Notes under the pieces: model-generated
Seen by the model: the letters and a program-made list of their open reading frames with translations, nothing else
Told to the model about the DNA's origin: nothing
Databases searched by the model: none
In this document: positions 50,632 through 62,689 of the stretch, in pieces
How positions within the stretch are numbered: position 1 is the stretch's first letter
How the letters are laid out: each line of letters starts with the position of its first letter
NCBI RefSeq assembly: GCF_000275845.1
Contig: NW_006766940.1
Coordinates: 52,773-116,772, forward strand
Direction: 5' to 3'
Length of the DNA stretch: 64,000 nt
DNA from: Dichomitus squalens LYAD-421 SS1
Taxonomy: Eukaryota; Basidiomycota; Agaricomycetes; Polyporales; Polyporaceae
Made by a program: the position numbers and the translations under genes

Positions 50632-52201
50632 TCACCAACCATCATCGTCTTCCTCCATCAATAGATGCCCCAACCCATCATCCAGACCTACAGAGCCCCC
50701 CTCGTTGTCCGAAAAGGCCGCGAGGTCTTCGTCCCCGACCGGCCCCAATCTGTGCTCGTGACCCGTACGGTCTTTCGAGCGGTGCACATCGACATCCACC
50801 AAGGATGGGAGCGCAGCACGGAAGAGCTCCGCGACTGCGTCCATATCCAGGCCATCAAGCTGTTTCTCCGCAGGGCAGAACCAGCCGTACAGCGATCGAT
50901 GGGACGCATTGGGCCCGGTTAGGAGACCGTAGTCGATAGTGAACACGAGACGACGGAGGGAAAGCACGCCAAGTGTCCTGAGCACATCGTTCTAGACTCC
51001 AGTTCGTGAGCGCTCTAATTGATCCGCTTTCGTGAAGGGCACTCACCAGCACTGCCTGAATCTCTATATCGCCCTCGGATGGAGAGAAAGAGAGCTCCAG
51101 CTCCAATTCATGCACCTGTTGCGCACACACCGCCCGCAGCAAATTCGCTACTGTACCGTCCGCAAACATGGTCGCCCCTGCGATGGTGACAGCGAGGCTT
51201 GTAGGCAGAGTATCCTCGAGCGCGTCCCTCACGTATGGGAGCAACTTGGCCGAGACGTCGCCTATAATCCGCAATCTGGGGACATGGCACGCTAGGCCCA
51301 ACGCGAAGACATCGAAGACGTTCCCCGTCACTTCCTCGAGGCACTTCCATGTCCGTCCAAACGCTCGCTGCGCCTCCTTGTTCGCTGCGCGCAATACGGA
51401 CAGCCGAGCAGGGAAGCTCTCTGACCGGGCAGCGGCGTCATTGAGAGGCGACGTGAAGGAGAGATGTGCTACGTTGGGAAACGCCGCGACGTATGCGAGC
51501 GTCGCGGGCATCGACTCGTCGACAGACGTCGCGTGGATCGTGCGCACTGAGGGATAGACGACGTCATACATGAGGCGATCGGGGTGGATAGCGAAGTTGG
51601 ACCCGGAAAGCTCTTCCAGCGTTTCGGAGATGTTCGCGAGGAGGACAACAGGGTTCCGATGTTCAGCGTCCTCAGGAACGTGCCAATCCGTCAGAGGCGT
51701 GAAGTCGACGGAGATCGTCAATAGAGGTGCCTGGATTGTGCTGAGCAGAATGCAGGTTTTGTCATCGCACTGTTCGACTGTGAGGTGTCGTAGGGTTGTC
51801 AATGCGGAGAAAGCACTCAAGAGCGATAGTGCGTGATGCGAGGATGGTGTTGGTTTTGAGTTAAGCAGTTTGTCTGCCTCCCGCAGGATTAGTGAGTCAA
51901 GAGACAGCAAAGGGTGGCTGAGCAACCCTAGCAGTGCGTCCACCGCCTTCGGAGGGAGGGATCCGGTCGCGACCTCGAGGGAGCGTAAGTACTTGAATCG
52001 ATCTTGAGGATCGGAGTAAAGGAATAGCAAGAGAGATTTCACGCTTGGTCCTCTCGTCACGGACACAACACCCTGCAAGAGGAACCTAGCGCCGCCGTCG
52101 CGGAGCGTGCGGCACGTCAGTGTCATCTCCGCTGCTGTTTGACGCGGCGACATCTCGACGATCAGTAAGAGGATGTCGAAAGGTAGTGCTGGACTATCCA
52201 T
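50632..52201 (-). CDS. F-box/LRR-like protein
   Basis: Probably a substrate-recognition subunit of an SCF ubiquitin ligase. Two exons, 52201-51047 and 50991-50632, joined across a 55-bp intron, give about 504 residues. The N-terminus MDSPALPFDILLLIVEMSPR, followed by MTLTCRTLRDGGARFLLQGV, has the spacing of a degenerate fungal F-box. The remainder is Leu-rich with irregular repeats (RFKYLRSLEVATG, LLSHPLLSLDSLILREA, LTTLRHLTVEQC, VYPSVRTIHATSV, FPNVAHLSF, RTLGVLSLRRLVFTIDYG), typical of basidiomycete F-box proteins with LRR-like solenoids. The tail is acidic and ends LLMEEDDDGW. A single-exon reading without the intron also stays open for 63 more codons. The spliced form is preferred because its second exon matches the tail of the pseudogene at 38859-39849 (LRTLG motif). 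Its substrate is unknown. Confidence 0.8.
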
Positions 52202-55048
52202 AGCGAGCCTACTGGAGAGTGTCTGTGGGAGAATTCACATGAGTGCACCGGATATTATGATAGGGGGAGGACAGACTTAGGCAGTACATGGACGTTTGAC
52301 CTCAGGCTCCCTGGTTACTACCTTGAATCGAATGCTTGAGCCGCGGAGAGTCAGGTATAGAGGTGCCACTGCGGCCACTCGAAGAAAGAAGATCCTTTAT
52401 GAAGTCGTTGAAGTTGGTGACATCGCGGTTGCGTCCTCAGTTGCTGGCCATGGGACAAAGGAACGTTAAAATCAGCCCGGCTATTTGCGGAATGTCCCGG
52501 GCCTAGTATGCCGCAGGATTTGCTGCGGCAACGCCCATTGGCAATCCGAGTCCCGCAGTTTTCCCATGTAGGATGGGGCGCATCCGAGCGACGTTACAAC
52601 TTACTACCTATACTGAAGACTCTAAGCAACGTCCGTCCACGTCACTCCACATCCACATTTAGAACGCAAAGCACTCACAATCTCTCACATCTCGCCTTGA
52701 TATGAAGTAAAATCTGAGAGCGAGAAGACGAAGAAGACGGCCATATCCGCCGCCGCGGGGCGCATATTGCTCGCCGCGACGATCGTCGTCAGCGGTCAGC
52801 CTGTTCCCAAGGGGTTTAGCGCCCATCAAACTAGGCGAATCTTCCGTTTACGCACCCATCCCGAGGACTCGCTTGGCTTCATCGTCGTACATCCCACGTT
52901 CATTCCCACTTTCATGGGTGAATCATCGTTGCACGTGGGGTTAACCTTGAGACGCACAAGAGACCGAATACCTCACGCGACTGCTCGGATGACCTACAAC
53001 ACGCAAACGATTATCACTATGGCCGCCGTCTCCGCGAGCGGACCAGTAAGTCCAGTCATAGTTGACGAATAAATCTGGTATGGGAAAGGGCTACAAGTAC
53101 AGCGACAACGGGATGAGATACAATGCAACATCTTCGGCGGCAGCTACGGTATGTACGTATATGGGTGTATGTAGTTCGTTATATGCAATTTCCGAGGGAC
53201 CGTCTACTCCCACCTCAGACAGCGACAGCGCAGATCCTCTGGTTAACGCAGTCCGCGGGCAGCGCGCATCGAGTTCTTCCCCGTTCCCATCTTTGACGGG
53301 GGACCAGAGGACGCGCGATATGTGGGGATCGGCCTTCCGAAGATTGAGATAGCTACAGGCAAAGGGGCGGGAGGACTGGATGGAGACATGAGGGCATGGA
53401 GGATGTGAGAACACGAGACGAGATGGGGCGAGATGGATATCAACTACGAGCGCAGCTTGTCAAAGCACGTGTCAGAGCGGAGGATGCTAAAGAGGAGCGG
53501 CGTGTGAGGTGTTGGACGAGATAGCAGATGATTGCGTGTCAGCTGTGATAATGAGGTTGTCCGATGATGTCGTTTAACAGCAGGGCCCACGACGGTGAAT
53601 GCCGAGTTGTGGGAGGGAGGGGGATCCGCAAGCTGGACTTGGTTACGCGATCATCCAATGACGGGACAAGCGCCAACGAGGCATCTGCTGAAGACGAAGA
53701 CTGCCGGAGGGCCGGAAGGCCAAGGTCCAGGAATATCGGCGCCGAGGCAGACCGTGGAGGGCAGGGGAGAGCGAGTACATAACAAAACGACAACACCAGG
53801 AAAAGAACAACGGCAGAACCGAAGCCAATCAATGAAGAGAAGGGACGGAGCATTCGTGACAAAATGTGGAATAAGGATAGGGTGCTCGGCGTTGGCGAAG
53901 GGGCAACGAGGTCACAACACGGGGACGAGGTGCGTGCGACAGGGAGAGGGGTGCTGTGGATGAGCTACACGACTATACAAGGAAAAGGTGATGAGCACAG
54001 GAAATGAGATGCATAAGGCGAACACGGGCACGAGCCTGGCGCGCCGAGCCGCAGGCACAACCCGTGTCCAGAGTCAACGTAAACAGTGACGGCAACGGAA
54101 CCAACGGCACAGCAAGCATCGAAATCAGAAAGGGGAAGAAGTCAAACTGCCGGACAGGCGCGAAGTGAGACATACAAAGAAGGGTGCCCTCCCTGGTTCG
54201 GTCCACCCTTGATCTCAGCGGCTAGCGTGGACGTGCGTGAGTGCTGGTGACCCGCGGCTATCCAAGCTTCCATCCAAATGGTATTGCTTCGTCTTCCCGG
54301 TCTTCTCGTAGTGATCCTCGGTATGTGGTACTCAGTCCTGGACGGCTGACGTCCATGCCCGCTTCTGGTGGGTTCGGCAACGTGATCGACACAGAGGGGG
54401 TAGAGGGGCAAGTAGGCAAACAAGTCATGTAGGCATGCAACGAGGGCAAATATCCAGTTCTACGACGTCATGCGCAAGAAGTCAAAGTCCGCGGCAGCAG
54501 GGGAGCACTGGCAGGCAGGCACACTCGGCCTTGGCTTCGGGAGCAATGCTGTCCGCATGAAGTCGAGCGTCAAGGGTCGCTGATGCCGACACAGCTGCTA
54601 GATCTTATGAGCCGATCTCGACGAACATTGAATGATGGGGGAATCGTTGGGTGTTGGATCTGGTGTGTATCCAATCGCCCAGGGACAAGCGACAAAGGGG
54701 ACGTTGGTCTACCTCCGAGATCAGCGAGGCTCAAAGCGAAGATCGATCGCAGCGGGCCCGCGTCTTGTCGTCGCTTTACGAGAAGCTGGGTACAGCGCGC
54801 GCGGGGACCGAAAATATCTCGCGTCCGCGTTCGGATCCCTCCTGCTGCCCGAGCCAAAGGGCACCGTGCACCCTAGCGGACGCGCGGAACCCACGAGGTC
54901 TGTCGTCGTGTCGAGTATATCAGAAACCTGCCAGGCGATCCATCGCCCCCTCCTCTTCATCCTCCTGCCGATGTGGGACCTCGACCGTCGCCCTCGCCTC
55001 CTCCCCCTACCCGATGCCCGGCCCCGATCCCAACTGACGGGATGTCGC
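52202..55048. other. Intergenic region
   Basis: 2.8 kb between two minus-strand F-box genes. Nothing with a recognisable family or convincing exon chain was found. Frames at 53539-53862 (minus) and 54632-55354 (plus) are open only because of composition, and the latter is antisense to the next gene. The 3' untranslated region of the following gene lies just left of 55049. Confidence 0.45.
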
Positions 55049-58000
55049 CTAGTTAGCCGGCACGACGCCAGCAATGACAGGCCGCTCCCTTGCAGCCACC
55101 ACCGTAGCCGTTGGAGTCGCACTCAGCCTCGAGACCCTCGACGGCGTCCTCGGTTCGAACTCCTTCGATGGCGTCCTAGGTGGGACCCTTTCCAGCTCGA
55201 GCTCAACGCCCTTAAAAGGCGGTGTTCTCGGCTCCAACTCCGTCGCGCTCCCGTCCTCTCCTTTCATCCGCTTCCCCTTTACCGACAGTGGCAGCTCGTC
55301 GTCGAGCTCGAGCTCCTCGCTCGACCGCTTCCTCTGCCGCTGGCGAAGTGGTGAGCTCGAGGAAGGGGGAGGGACCGAAGCGGACGTCGTGGTCGATGCA
55401 ACAGAGGGCGAGAGTGGTGTAGAGGAAGCGGAATGGTCGTGCTCGAATGAGCCTTCCTTTCGCATCCTCTTCGGGGGCGTCCTTGACCGTTCGGATGCGT
55501 CCGATGGGTCGGTCGCAGTGGTGAGTGAGAACGCGTCCGAATCCGCGTCCAACTCTAGATCAGATGAACGACGTTTCCTGGAAGGGGGATGAGGCCCGTA
55601 CGCAGGAGCAACGGTCTTAGGTGAGGGAACTGGGTCGAAGGTAGCGTACGCGTCGTCTTCGCGTTCGGACTCTCCGTCGACCAGCTCAGACTCGTCCTCA
55701 GACTCATCCAGGTCGTCCTCTTCCTCTTCCTCCGCTGCAGGGCATTGCACGGGAGCGTCCTGGATCTCAATCTCGACTTGTGGCTGCAGAGGCGGCTCCG
55801 GGTTCAAGGGAGGCTGCTGCTGTTGTGTCTGCGCGAGCTGAACCTGCGTCGGGACGGTAGTCGTGCCTATGTTTGTGCTCATCATGGCTCGCTCGCAGAT
55901 AGAGCACTGGCAGTGCCATAGCGGCGCGCATGCCTCCTTCCACACCTACAGAGGTAAGCCGTCAGCACAACATCCCGCTTTTCAGAAATACCAAGGATGC
56001 GCACCAAGCTGAACGCCTCCCGACTATAATGCGCCATATGGTCCGTCGTAACAGGTACGTATGGTATCGGCCTCAGCAGCTCGGCCGCCCTCAACGACGA
56101 GGTCTGCAAATGAGCGAACGGCGCCGGGGGCGGCACTCCGGCCAACGGCGATGACACAATCGCCTCCTCGTCCTTGTTCACTGGAGGCGGCGATGGCGTT
56201 GTCTGGAGCGTCGTCGTGGACAACACGGGACTCGTTGTATGCGAGCCGCCGGAATGCGAGGATGACGACGAGTCGTCCTCGTCTTTCTCCCGCTCCCGTC
56301 GCCGCCGGTCTTCCTCCTCAATCCGATTTTGCCGCACCTCCAGCCAGTCCACCCCGCTGTACCACGCCGACTCGTCCCTCAACTCGTTAACCACATCCTC
56401 CACCGTCATGTTGTGCGCCCGCATCCCTGCATCCCCGCCGTCGGCCGACGCTTCCATCATCAGCTTCCGCACGACGTTCCGCATCGGTGGCAACAGGATT
56501 TCACGCATCTGTCTCTGGAACGCGACATAGATCTGCTGCGCAAGGGGATAGGTCGGGGGGTGAGGCACGAGGTGCGTTTTGGGTCGGGGATGTGTGAGCT
56601 CCTCCAGGCCGTCGCAGCCCTGCTGACCATCGTCGAGCGCACCCTCATACACCGCGCGACGGTTCCATGGGCACGGGTGGCGCGCGGGAGCTAATCGGGG
56701 GCGGCCATAGTTCATGTGGTTGAAGTAGTCGTCCGCGGGGCTGATCCAGTGACCGTCAAGGATTCGGTTCCGCACCCAGTCGTTGATCGCCAGCTCGCGT
56801 ATCCCGCCCGCATCCTCCGTCAGGCTCAGCATCTCCGGGTCCTCCATTTCGTCGTCGCTCACTTCTTCGTCGCTGCCATACGCCTCGCCGGCGTCCACTC
56901 GAGAGGCGAACTTGGACGCTGCCAATGCCTGCTGCAGCATATCTCCGATCTTCGTGTAGGATCGTAACCAGTGCTTCTCCTCCGCCACTTGCAGCACGTC
57001 GCGTATCGACCCTTCACCGAGGTCGATGAACGACTCCACCGACTGCCGCGTCTCCCAGTCCAGCATCGGCCATCTCCGCTGGTCCACCGCCACCTGCCAC
57101 TCGGGGCGCATGTTCACTCGTTTCCAGAACGCCTCCGTTCTGCAGCCTCGACATGTTGCTTCAATCTTGGGCCACGTCTCTTCGTCTTCGTTCTCCACGC
57201 AGCAAACCGGCATGCCCTGCGCATAGTCCTCCTCCAGCTCCAATCTCGGCGCCTCTCGCAGGCAGACACCACAGAAAGCGGTGCCCTTCCGGTGCTCCTT
57301 GCAGAGGTTAATCTGGCCGTGTATAAGCGTCTGCGACGAACGCTTCCCAGCCCCCGTGCAGAGGCCCTCGCCGTTGTACGGAAAGTTGACGCGGCACACG
57401 ATGCATGACGCGTCGAGCATATGCCGGTAGTGCTGCCACATGCTCATCCGTCCGATAAGGACGGCGTTCGAGCCAGTGGTAGGTGTAGGTTGGACGACGG
57501 TGAGATGGTTGTAGGTGCCCATAGGATCAAGAACCGCGACCGCCTTGTTCCAGAATGCGTGATTGTCGACTGTAGGACATCCGGTAAGCAGAAGGACACG
57601 CAAACGATAATCATGAAACGAGAGCGTAAGTTATGTACGTGCAGAATTGAGCGCCAGAGAGGACCATGCGGGCGGCGCATCGACGTCAATTGCAGCCGGC
57701 CAACACATGGCAAGAGCGATGCTGCAGCGACGCGGACAGAGCGCTCTCTTGCCCATAGAGTAAATGTCAGGGGAGCCGGAAGTTGGGTATATTATCACAG
57801 CGATAAGTGCTCGTGCAGCTGTGATGCTACCGCAGTTGCACGATGGGTGGACGGCGGTCACCCCCGGAGCGCGCGGGAAGCCCCAGGAGACGCTCAGACT
57901 CGCCACACGGCCGAGTAGGACGTCCAACAGAGCAAGCCGGTAGCGTGTTTGGGACGGCGCGAATCAACCCGCAAAGTGCATGGACAATGTTGGCTCAGAG

Positions 58001-58470
58001 CGAGGATAGGCGCAAGTGCTCGGATAAAATTCGGGAATTCCGCCGCCGCTATTGTGCAGGAGGAAACACGATACTCATACGCAGGACGCGTCGACGCGTC
58101 GAGACGAAGGGGTATGTAGATGATGGGGAGAGATGTACCGCACATCGCAACCTCGGGATAGAATCGAATGGACACTCACGATGCGGCCTCCAGCAAGGGA
58201 ATAGGAACCGAAGCCTCTCGAACTCCAGTGCGTCGCGGAAGGTGGTGTAAGCGAACCGTTGCGGCCAAAGCTCTCTGGGCTCCCATGTCTTGGGCACGTA
58301 TCCGTTGGCGGAGATGTCGAGCAGGTAGTAGGTGGTGATCAGCCTGGACATGGACAAGACGTTAAGCCCGACGGTGGCGCAGACCATTAAGCGACACAGA
58401 GGACATGCCTGACGATCTCGGCGGGGAGATCTTGCCACGTACGGGCGGTCTTTCCCTTGGACTGGAACAT
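55049..58470 (-). CDS. Large F-box protein with cysteine pairs
   Basis: Four exons: 58470-58409, 58343-58180, 57569-56005 and 55945-55049 (about 895 residues). The first two exons together form the F-box (TWQDLPAEIVRLITTYYLLD, then PKTWEPRELWPQRFAYTTFR). They join in frame only if intron 1 uses a GC donor (58408-58344, AG then GCATGT). Downstream are Cys pairs that may bind zinc: CIVC, FCGVCLREAP, CRGC and CQCSICERA. The middle contains conserved-looking stretches (HAFWNKAVAVLDPMGTYNHL, INDWVRNRILDGHWISPADD, AHYSREAFSLVWKEA). The last 250 residues are disordered, acidic then Ser/Pro-rich, with basic nuclear-localisation-like clusters (SRKRRSSD, KGKRMK). Intron 2 is long (58179-57570, 610 bp). 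Probably an SCF adaptor acting in the nucleus; I recall similar unnamed basidiomycete F-box proteins. Confidence 0.8.
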
Positions 58471-59285
58471 GGGTGTGTGTACGTTGTTTGATGTGTGTAC
58501 GTCGTTTGCGACGACGAGCTCGCTGTGAAGGTCGACGTCGGCGACGGTGGTCATTGCGCAGACGTCACAGGAATATGGGAGGTGACAGATCGCGACCACC
58601 CTCTGTCACAGCCCCTAATTGCCCCCGACGCTGCCTCCGCCCACCTTCCCACGCACGGACCACCTTTTTAGCGCCTGCCTGATCCAGCGTCTACCCTTGT
58701 GTGGGGACTGCGACATACATTCTGAACACCACTGAATCACTGACATTCCACTTCGTCTTCCCTTGGCAGACAGCAGACGTATATGCTCATGGTCGAAGCC
58801 GTTTGGAGCAGAATATATCGACGAGAAGTACTCAAGTACTGATTCTTGCTGCAGGTTTTGTTCATGATGACGCGAATTGTCAATGAATTTCTGGCACACG
58901 AGGGAAATCACTGATCGGTGATCGACTTCGTCAATGCAAGTACTTGGCAGCAAGCATCGACTGTAAGTTGCTTTCATTTCCAACGCACTGTTGCCGCCAA
59001 CATCGATATCTGGAACAACGATGATTCATTCCACGGTCATCATAGTTGCTTATACCCGTCAAACCCAATCCTCGCAGCTCCTGTCGTGCGTACCCTTCCC
59101 GAGTACCATCTGGTGAGAGCACGGCTAGTGCATCCAGCGAAACTCGACGCTAACACAGCGTTTTACTACGCTTTCCTAGCATTTCTCTACGGCTGTAGAC
59201 GTCTCGAAGGTGTTCAGTAACGACCATGGTTTGGCCTAAGGAAGTGATACTTCATCTGTCGATGTAGTAGACATCGAAGAGAGTT
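58471..59285. other. Intergenic region, possible gene debris
   Basis: Upstream of the large F-box gene. A plus-strand frame at 58918-59220 (100 codons, including TLPEYHLVRARLVHPAKLD then FYYAFLAFLYGCRRLEG) reads like a protein but is bounded by no clear start or splice sites. It may be part of the degraded material that continues to 60.9 kb. Confidence 0.35.
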
Positions 59286-59560
59286 CTCCCTATCAATTGA
59301 CGAGGAAATGGCAAGCAACTTGTCTTTCCTCGTTTCGTCATCTCCACCTCGCTATCTCCGTCCCTTCCTCGGATACTCTCCGCGCATCCATCTCAACTCT
59401 TTCTTCCTGACGGAGCTCATAGAGATCATGGGGCGATGCGGCCTTCGCCTGGCCAAGTTCGGATACACCATTCGCGCGGACGCAATGGACTCGCACGATC
59501 TCTTCGTCAAACTTCAGACATCGATATGCAGCCTCGAGCCGTGCATAGTAGGGGCGCCAG
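59286..59560 (+). repeat. Direct repeat, copy 1
   Basis: The translated core LSFLVSSSPPRYL then LTELIEIMGRCGLRLAKFGY matches the second copy at 60597 (LVLLVSSSSLRYPL then FTELTKMMRRWRLRLGKLGY). At DNA level, long stretches such as the segment around the CTCTCCGCGCATCCA motif are shared. I do not recognise the encoded protein. Both copies appear to be fragments, with no matching start or continuation. Confidence 0.65.
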
Positions 59561-60166
59561 GGCTCCAGCGGTGCTCGTCGCCCTCCAGATGCCTACCACC
59601 GTGTTATCTCGCCTATGCTGAACATCCACGAACGCATACAGCGTGTTTCTGTGCCCCTTATTCCTGGTTCCGCCTCGTCGAACAGGTACAGAGCCCTATA
59701 GCAAAGCAGTCTCGGCGCTAGTAGTTCTGAACCTACTTATCGACGGCTTGCATCGCACGGTACGGGTAAAACCGAGATCACAGTGGCATTGTAAGAGCTA
59801 CTTCTTACACCGGAAACTAGAATTTAAGGTTGCGCGTAAGACCTAGAGGTGAGATCGCGGCGACTCGAGTAGATCGAGAGCTTCATCTGCTGAGACAGGT
59901 CGTGCCGGCAGACGGAAGGGATGTGATGAAGGGAAGAAGGGAAGAAGAAGGGATAGATGTGTTGCCTCACTTCTCGTTTGATTGCAGAGTATAATCTCCT
60001 GGAACTTTTCGCACGGCTGTCTCGGCGCGTCTCAGACGTCTGGTGTTCCATGGCGAGTATGGTGTATCGTAGAGTGAGCATCCAAAAACAGAAGATACCA
60101 AGCTCATAAAGCAGGGTGCTTATGCCTTCAAGTAGCCGAAAAGAGCTGACCTGGCGCCACAGGACG

Positions 60167-60590
60167 CTGCTGTGAAGCGCATCAGCGACATCTCTGTGAA
60201 GATTGGTGAGCCTGTTTGCGCAGCTCTTCCTGTTGGAGTTCACACGTGAGGAAGAAGCTGAGAAGTCAGGAAGGATGATCATCGAGAGAAGAGAAGCCGC
60301 AGCTTATATACATGGTGTAGACTAGCAAAGCGTAGTGTAGAGGATCCGCATAACAGAGAAGGCGCTTGACAGGCTGAGCGTGCCCGCAATATTCCAACAC
60401 TTCCCATCGACCAAAAGCAGTATATATTCACATTATGGTGCCCGGGAAAATTGTCGACTTTGATGTACATGCATCTCATCCCATTTGCTCCTCGCGAGCC
60501 CCCAATCATCATCACACCACAGGTCTACACTGTTGACAAGGAGAACGACATGATCCGCACGTTGAAGGTCGGGCTGGAGCAAGACGTCAA
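60167..60590 (+). pseudogene. Partial copy of the 48 kb coiled-coil gene, intron retained
   Basis: GACGCTGCTGTGAAG at about 60167 opens a match to exon 1 of the gene at 48002 (DAAVKRISDISVKIGE here, DAAVKGIGDISVKIRE there). After an insertion of about 170 bp the match resumes near 60412, ending in VPGKIVDFD. It then crosses an intron relic with GT and AG still in place (about 60475-60531) and continues into exon 2 (YTVDKENDMIRTLKVGLEQ) until about 60590. It has no ATG, is interrupted by the insertion and ends after one and a half exons, so it cannot make the parent protein. Keeping the intron shows that it arose by DNA duplication and not by reverse transcription. It lies on the opposite strand and about 12 kb from its parent. 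Confidence 0.8.
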
Positions 60591-60596
60591 GTATAG

Positions 60597-60870
60597 TGCT
60601 CTCTATCGACTAGAAAATGGCAAGCAGCTTGTCTTGCTCGTTTCGTCATCTTCCCTTCGCTATCCCCTTCCCTCTTTCGATACTCTCCGCGCATCCACCT
60701 CAACTCTTTCTTCCTTCACAGAGCTCACAAAGATGATGCGGCGGTGGAGACTTCGCCTGGGTAAGCTCGGATACACCAGTCCCGCGATCGCAGTGGATTT
60801 GCGCGGTCCCTTCATGCGCGGCCTTGAGATCCGCCAGGTCGATAGATATGCGCATCTAGATAGCCAGAAC
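60597..60870 (+). repeat. Direct repeat, copy 2
   Basis: Second copy of the 59286-59560 repeat. It begins immediately after the partial coiled-coil-gene copy ends. The shared DNA runs from just before ATGGCAAGCA to around the GGCCTTGAGATC region, with several substitutions and small gaps. Confidence 0.65.
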
Positions 60871-61571
60871 TCTCAGAGATTACCTATCCGTGGTTGAATA
60901 GCCTCACTCTCCGTGTGAACACTACGAATGACGATGTATCGCTATGCACCCGACAGCGTGGTTTCAAGCCCCTCAGGGCTCTGCGCTACTTCGACGCTAC
61001 GGACACCGTCATGGGCGACCCTGCACTCTTCGCACATTGTGCGTATGCGTGCACGTGCACTCCCAACGTCATGTCACGGGCACGGGTAGATGCGAATTGG
61101 ATGAAGACAGGTACGAGATCCGCTTGTGTTTTTCTGCGCTGTAACTATGTTCGTCTTAGGTGCGCAAAGACGGGTTTGGCAAACTTGACAAGATAGCCTG
61201 GGGTAAGTTGCTGCTACGCCCTCTGGGCTAGCTGCAAACGCTAAACGCCTGACTAGGTGCGGCGGAATCGGCGGAGTCAAACCCATGGGCATAACGATGC
61301 GCGAAAGTCGCGTTACCAGGACAGACTTGCTTCGGAGCCGTATGCTGACCTGCGCTTGGTATGGACAACCCCTGTTCTGTTCAGGGTCGGGACACACACG
61401 CGCGCGCGTGTCATACTACAAAGCTCTGATTTTGACAGAGCGATATCTGTCGTGTACATATGACCGGGAACGCTTAGTCATATTTAGAGCCTAGCGCCAT
61501 GGCGATCAGCCTTTTTGCGCGACCATCTCTTTGCTGTCTTGACGGCTCTGCGCACATAACGATATTGAAAC
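60871..61571. other. Upstream region of the PL14 gene
   Basis: No supportable gene. A small CG-alternating stretch (ACACACGCGCGCGCGTGT, near 61390-61411) can adopt unusual helical forms. The promoter of the next gene should lie here, but no canonical TATA box is obvious. Confidence 0.4.
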
Positions 61572-62689
61572 ATGACTTACTTATTCACTCCGCACATCCT
61601 GACTGGTTTCACGACATACCCAACCTCTGACGTGCCTACACTCGCCCTCGTCAGACTCGACGACAAGCAATTGGGAGTCCATCGAGTTTCCTCGAATACT
61701 AGCCATAATCTCGTCGTCCCTCCTGTCCCCGTGCCTGGGGGAGACTCTACGACGCAATCATGGGAGGCGTTCTTCCCAGCTGGGAGCATCAATCCCGGGA
61801 ACAAGACCAGCCCCCCCGGAGGTTTCGGCTTTTACCTCCAAGGCCCTCCTCCGTTCGCGGAAGTTATGAAGCAGCTGCCCGATTCTGCTGAGATTGTATT
61901 CACCTACAGCGTTCTCTTCGAAGACGGGTTCCAATTTGCGAAGGGCGGGAAGCTACCGGGAATCTGTGAGTACCCTCCTTCTCTGTGCGCGTTGTGGTGA
62001 ATCATGACGGTGGGCCAAGACGGTGGTGCTGGAGAATTCGCATACGGGTGCACCGGTGGGAGGCAGACGGATCGCTGCAAGTGCTTCAACCTGCGACTGA
62101 TGTGGCGGTACGTCGTGTCGTATGATATGTGTGCGCGTCTTCTCAATATCGCATCGGCACGCAGGGAGGATGGAATTGGCGAATTGTACGCGTACCTGCC
62201 CCATGTGGAACAAAACAGGCGGCGCCTCTTACTCGTCCCCCCGACGTCGATCCAGCATCCAGATTACGGCTTCTCTGTCGGCCGCGGCGCGTTCAGGTTC
62301 GTCTCCGGGCGCTGGACGCGAGTCACCCAGCGCGTGAAGATGAACAATGTCTCACAAGAGAATGGTAAGCGAGATGCCATCATGGACGCGCCGATTTCCA
62401 TTGACCGTGAAGACAGGCGAGATTGAGATCTACATCGATGGCCAGTCTGTTCTGCTTGCGACCGGACTGGTTTTGCGCACCGAAGCAGGACCGGACGGAC
62501 GTGTGCAAGGGCTACACATGCAAACGTTTTTCGGCGGTAGGCCCTTGTTTCGCACATCTACCGCGCCCGAGTTGAGATCGGGTTGGTGCAGGTCATTCAC
62601 CAGATTGGGCATCACCGAAGGACCAACGAATCTGGTTTGCGAACATTTCGGGTGCCGTCGTAGGGCCAATTGGCCATGACGAGGTTTGA
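61572..62689 (+). CDS. Polysaccharide lyase family 14, glucuronan-lyase-like
   Basis: Fungal PL14 enzymes cleave polyuronates such as beta-1,4-glucuronan by beta-elimination. Five exons join in frame: 61572-61965, 62020-62107, 62165-62364, 62417-62536 and 62592-62689, giving about 299 residues, the usual size of the family. Landmarks in order: AFFPAGSINPG, GGFGFYLQGPPPF, LFEDGFQFAKGGKLPGIYGG formed across intron 1, AYGCTGGRQTDRCKCFNLRL then MWR, GELYAYLP, HPDYGFSVGRGAFRF, TQRVKMNNVSQENGEIEIYI, LHMQTFFGGHSPDWASPKDQ and the C-terminal WFANISGAVVGPIGHDEV. The last stretch appears only after removing the fourth intron (62537-62591), which confirms the model. No signal peptide is visible at the start (MTYLFTPHILTGF), so the enzyme may be intracellular or have an unannotated upstream exon. 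Confidence 0.92.

Noticed and set aside
54570..55354. Overlapping plus and minus frames near the end of the large F-box gene
   Set aside because: They are antisense to, or downstream of, the supported last exon, with no start context or conserved motif.
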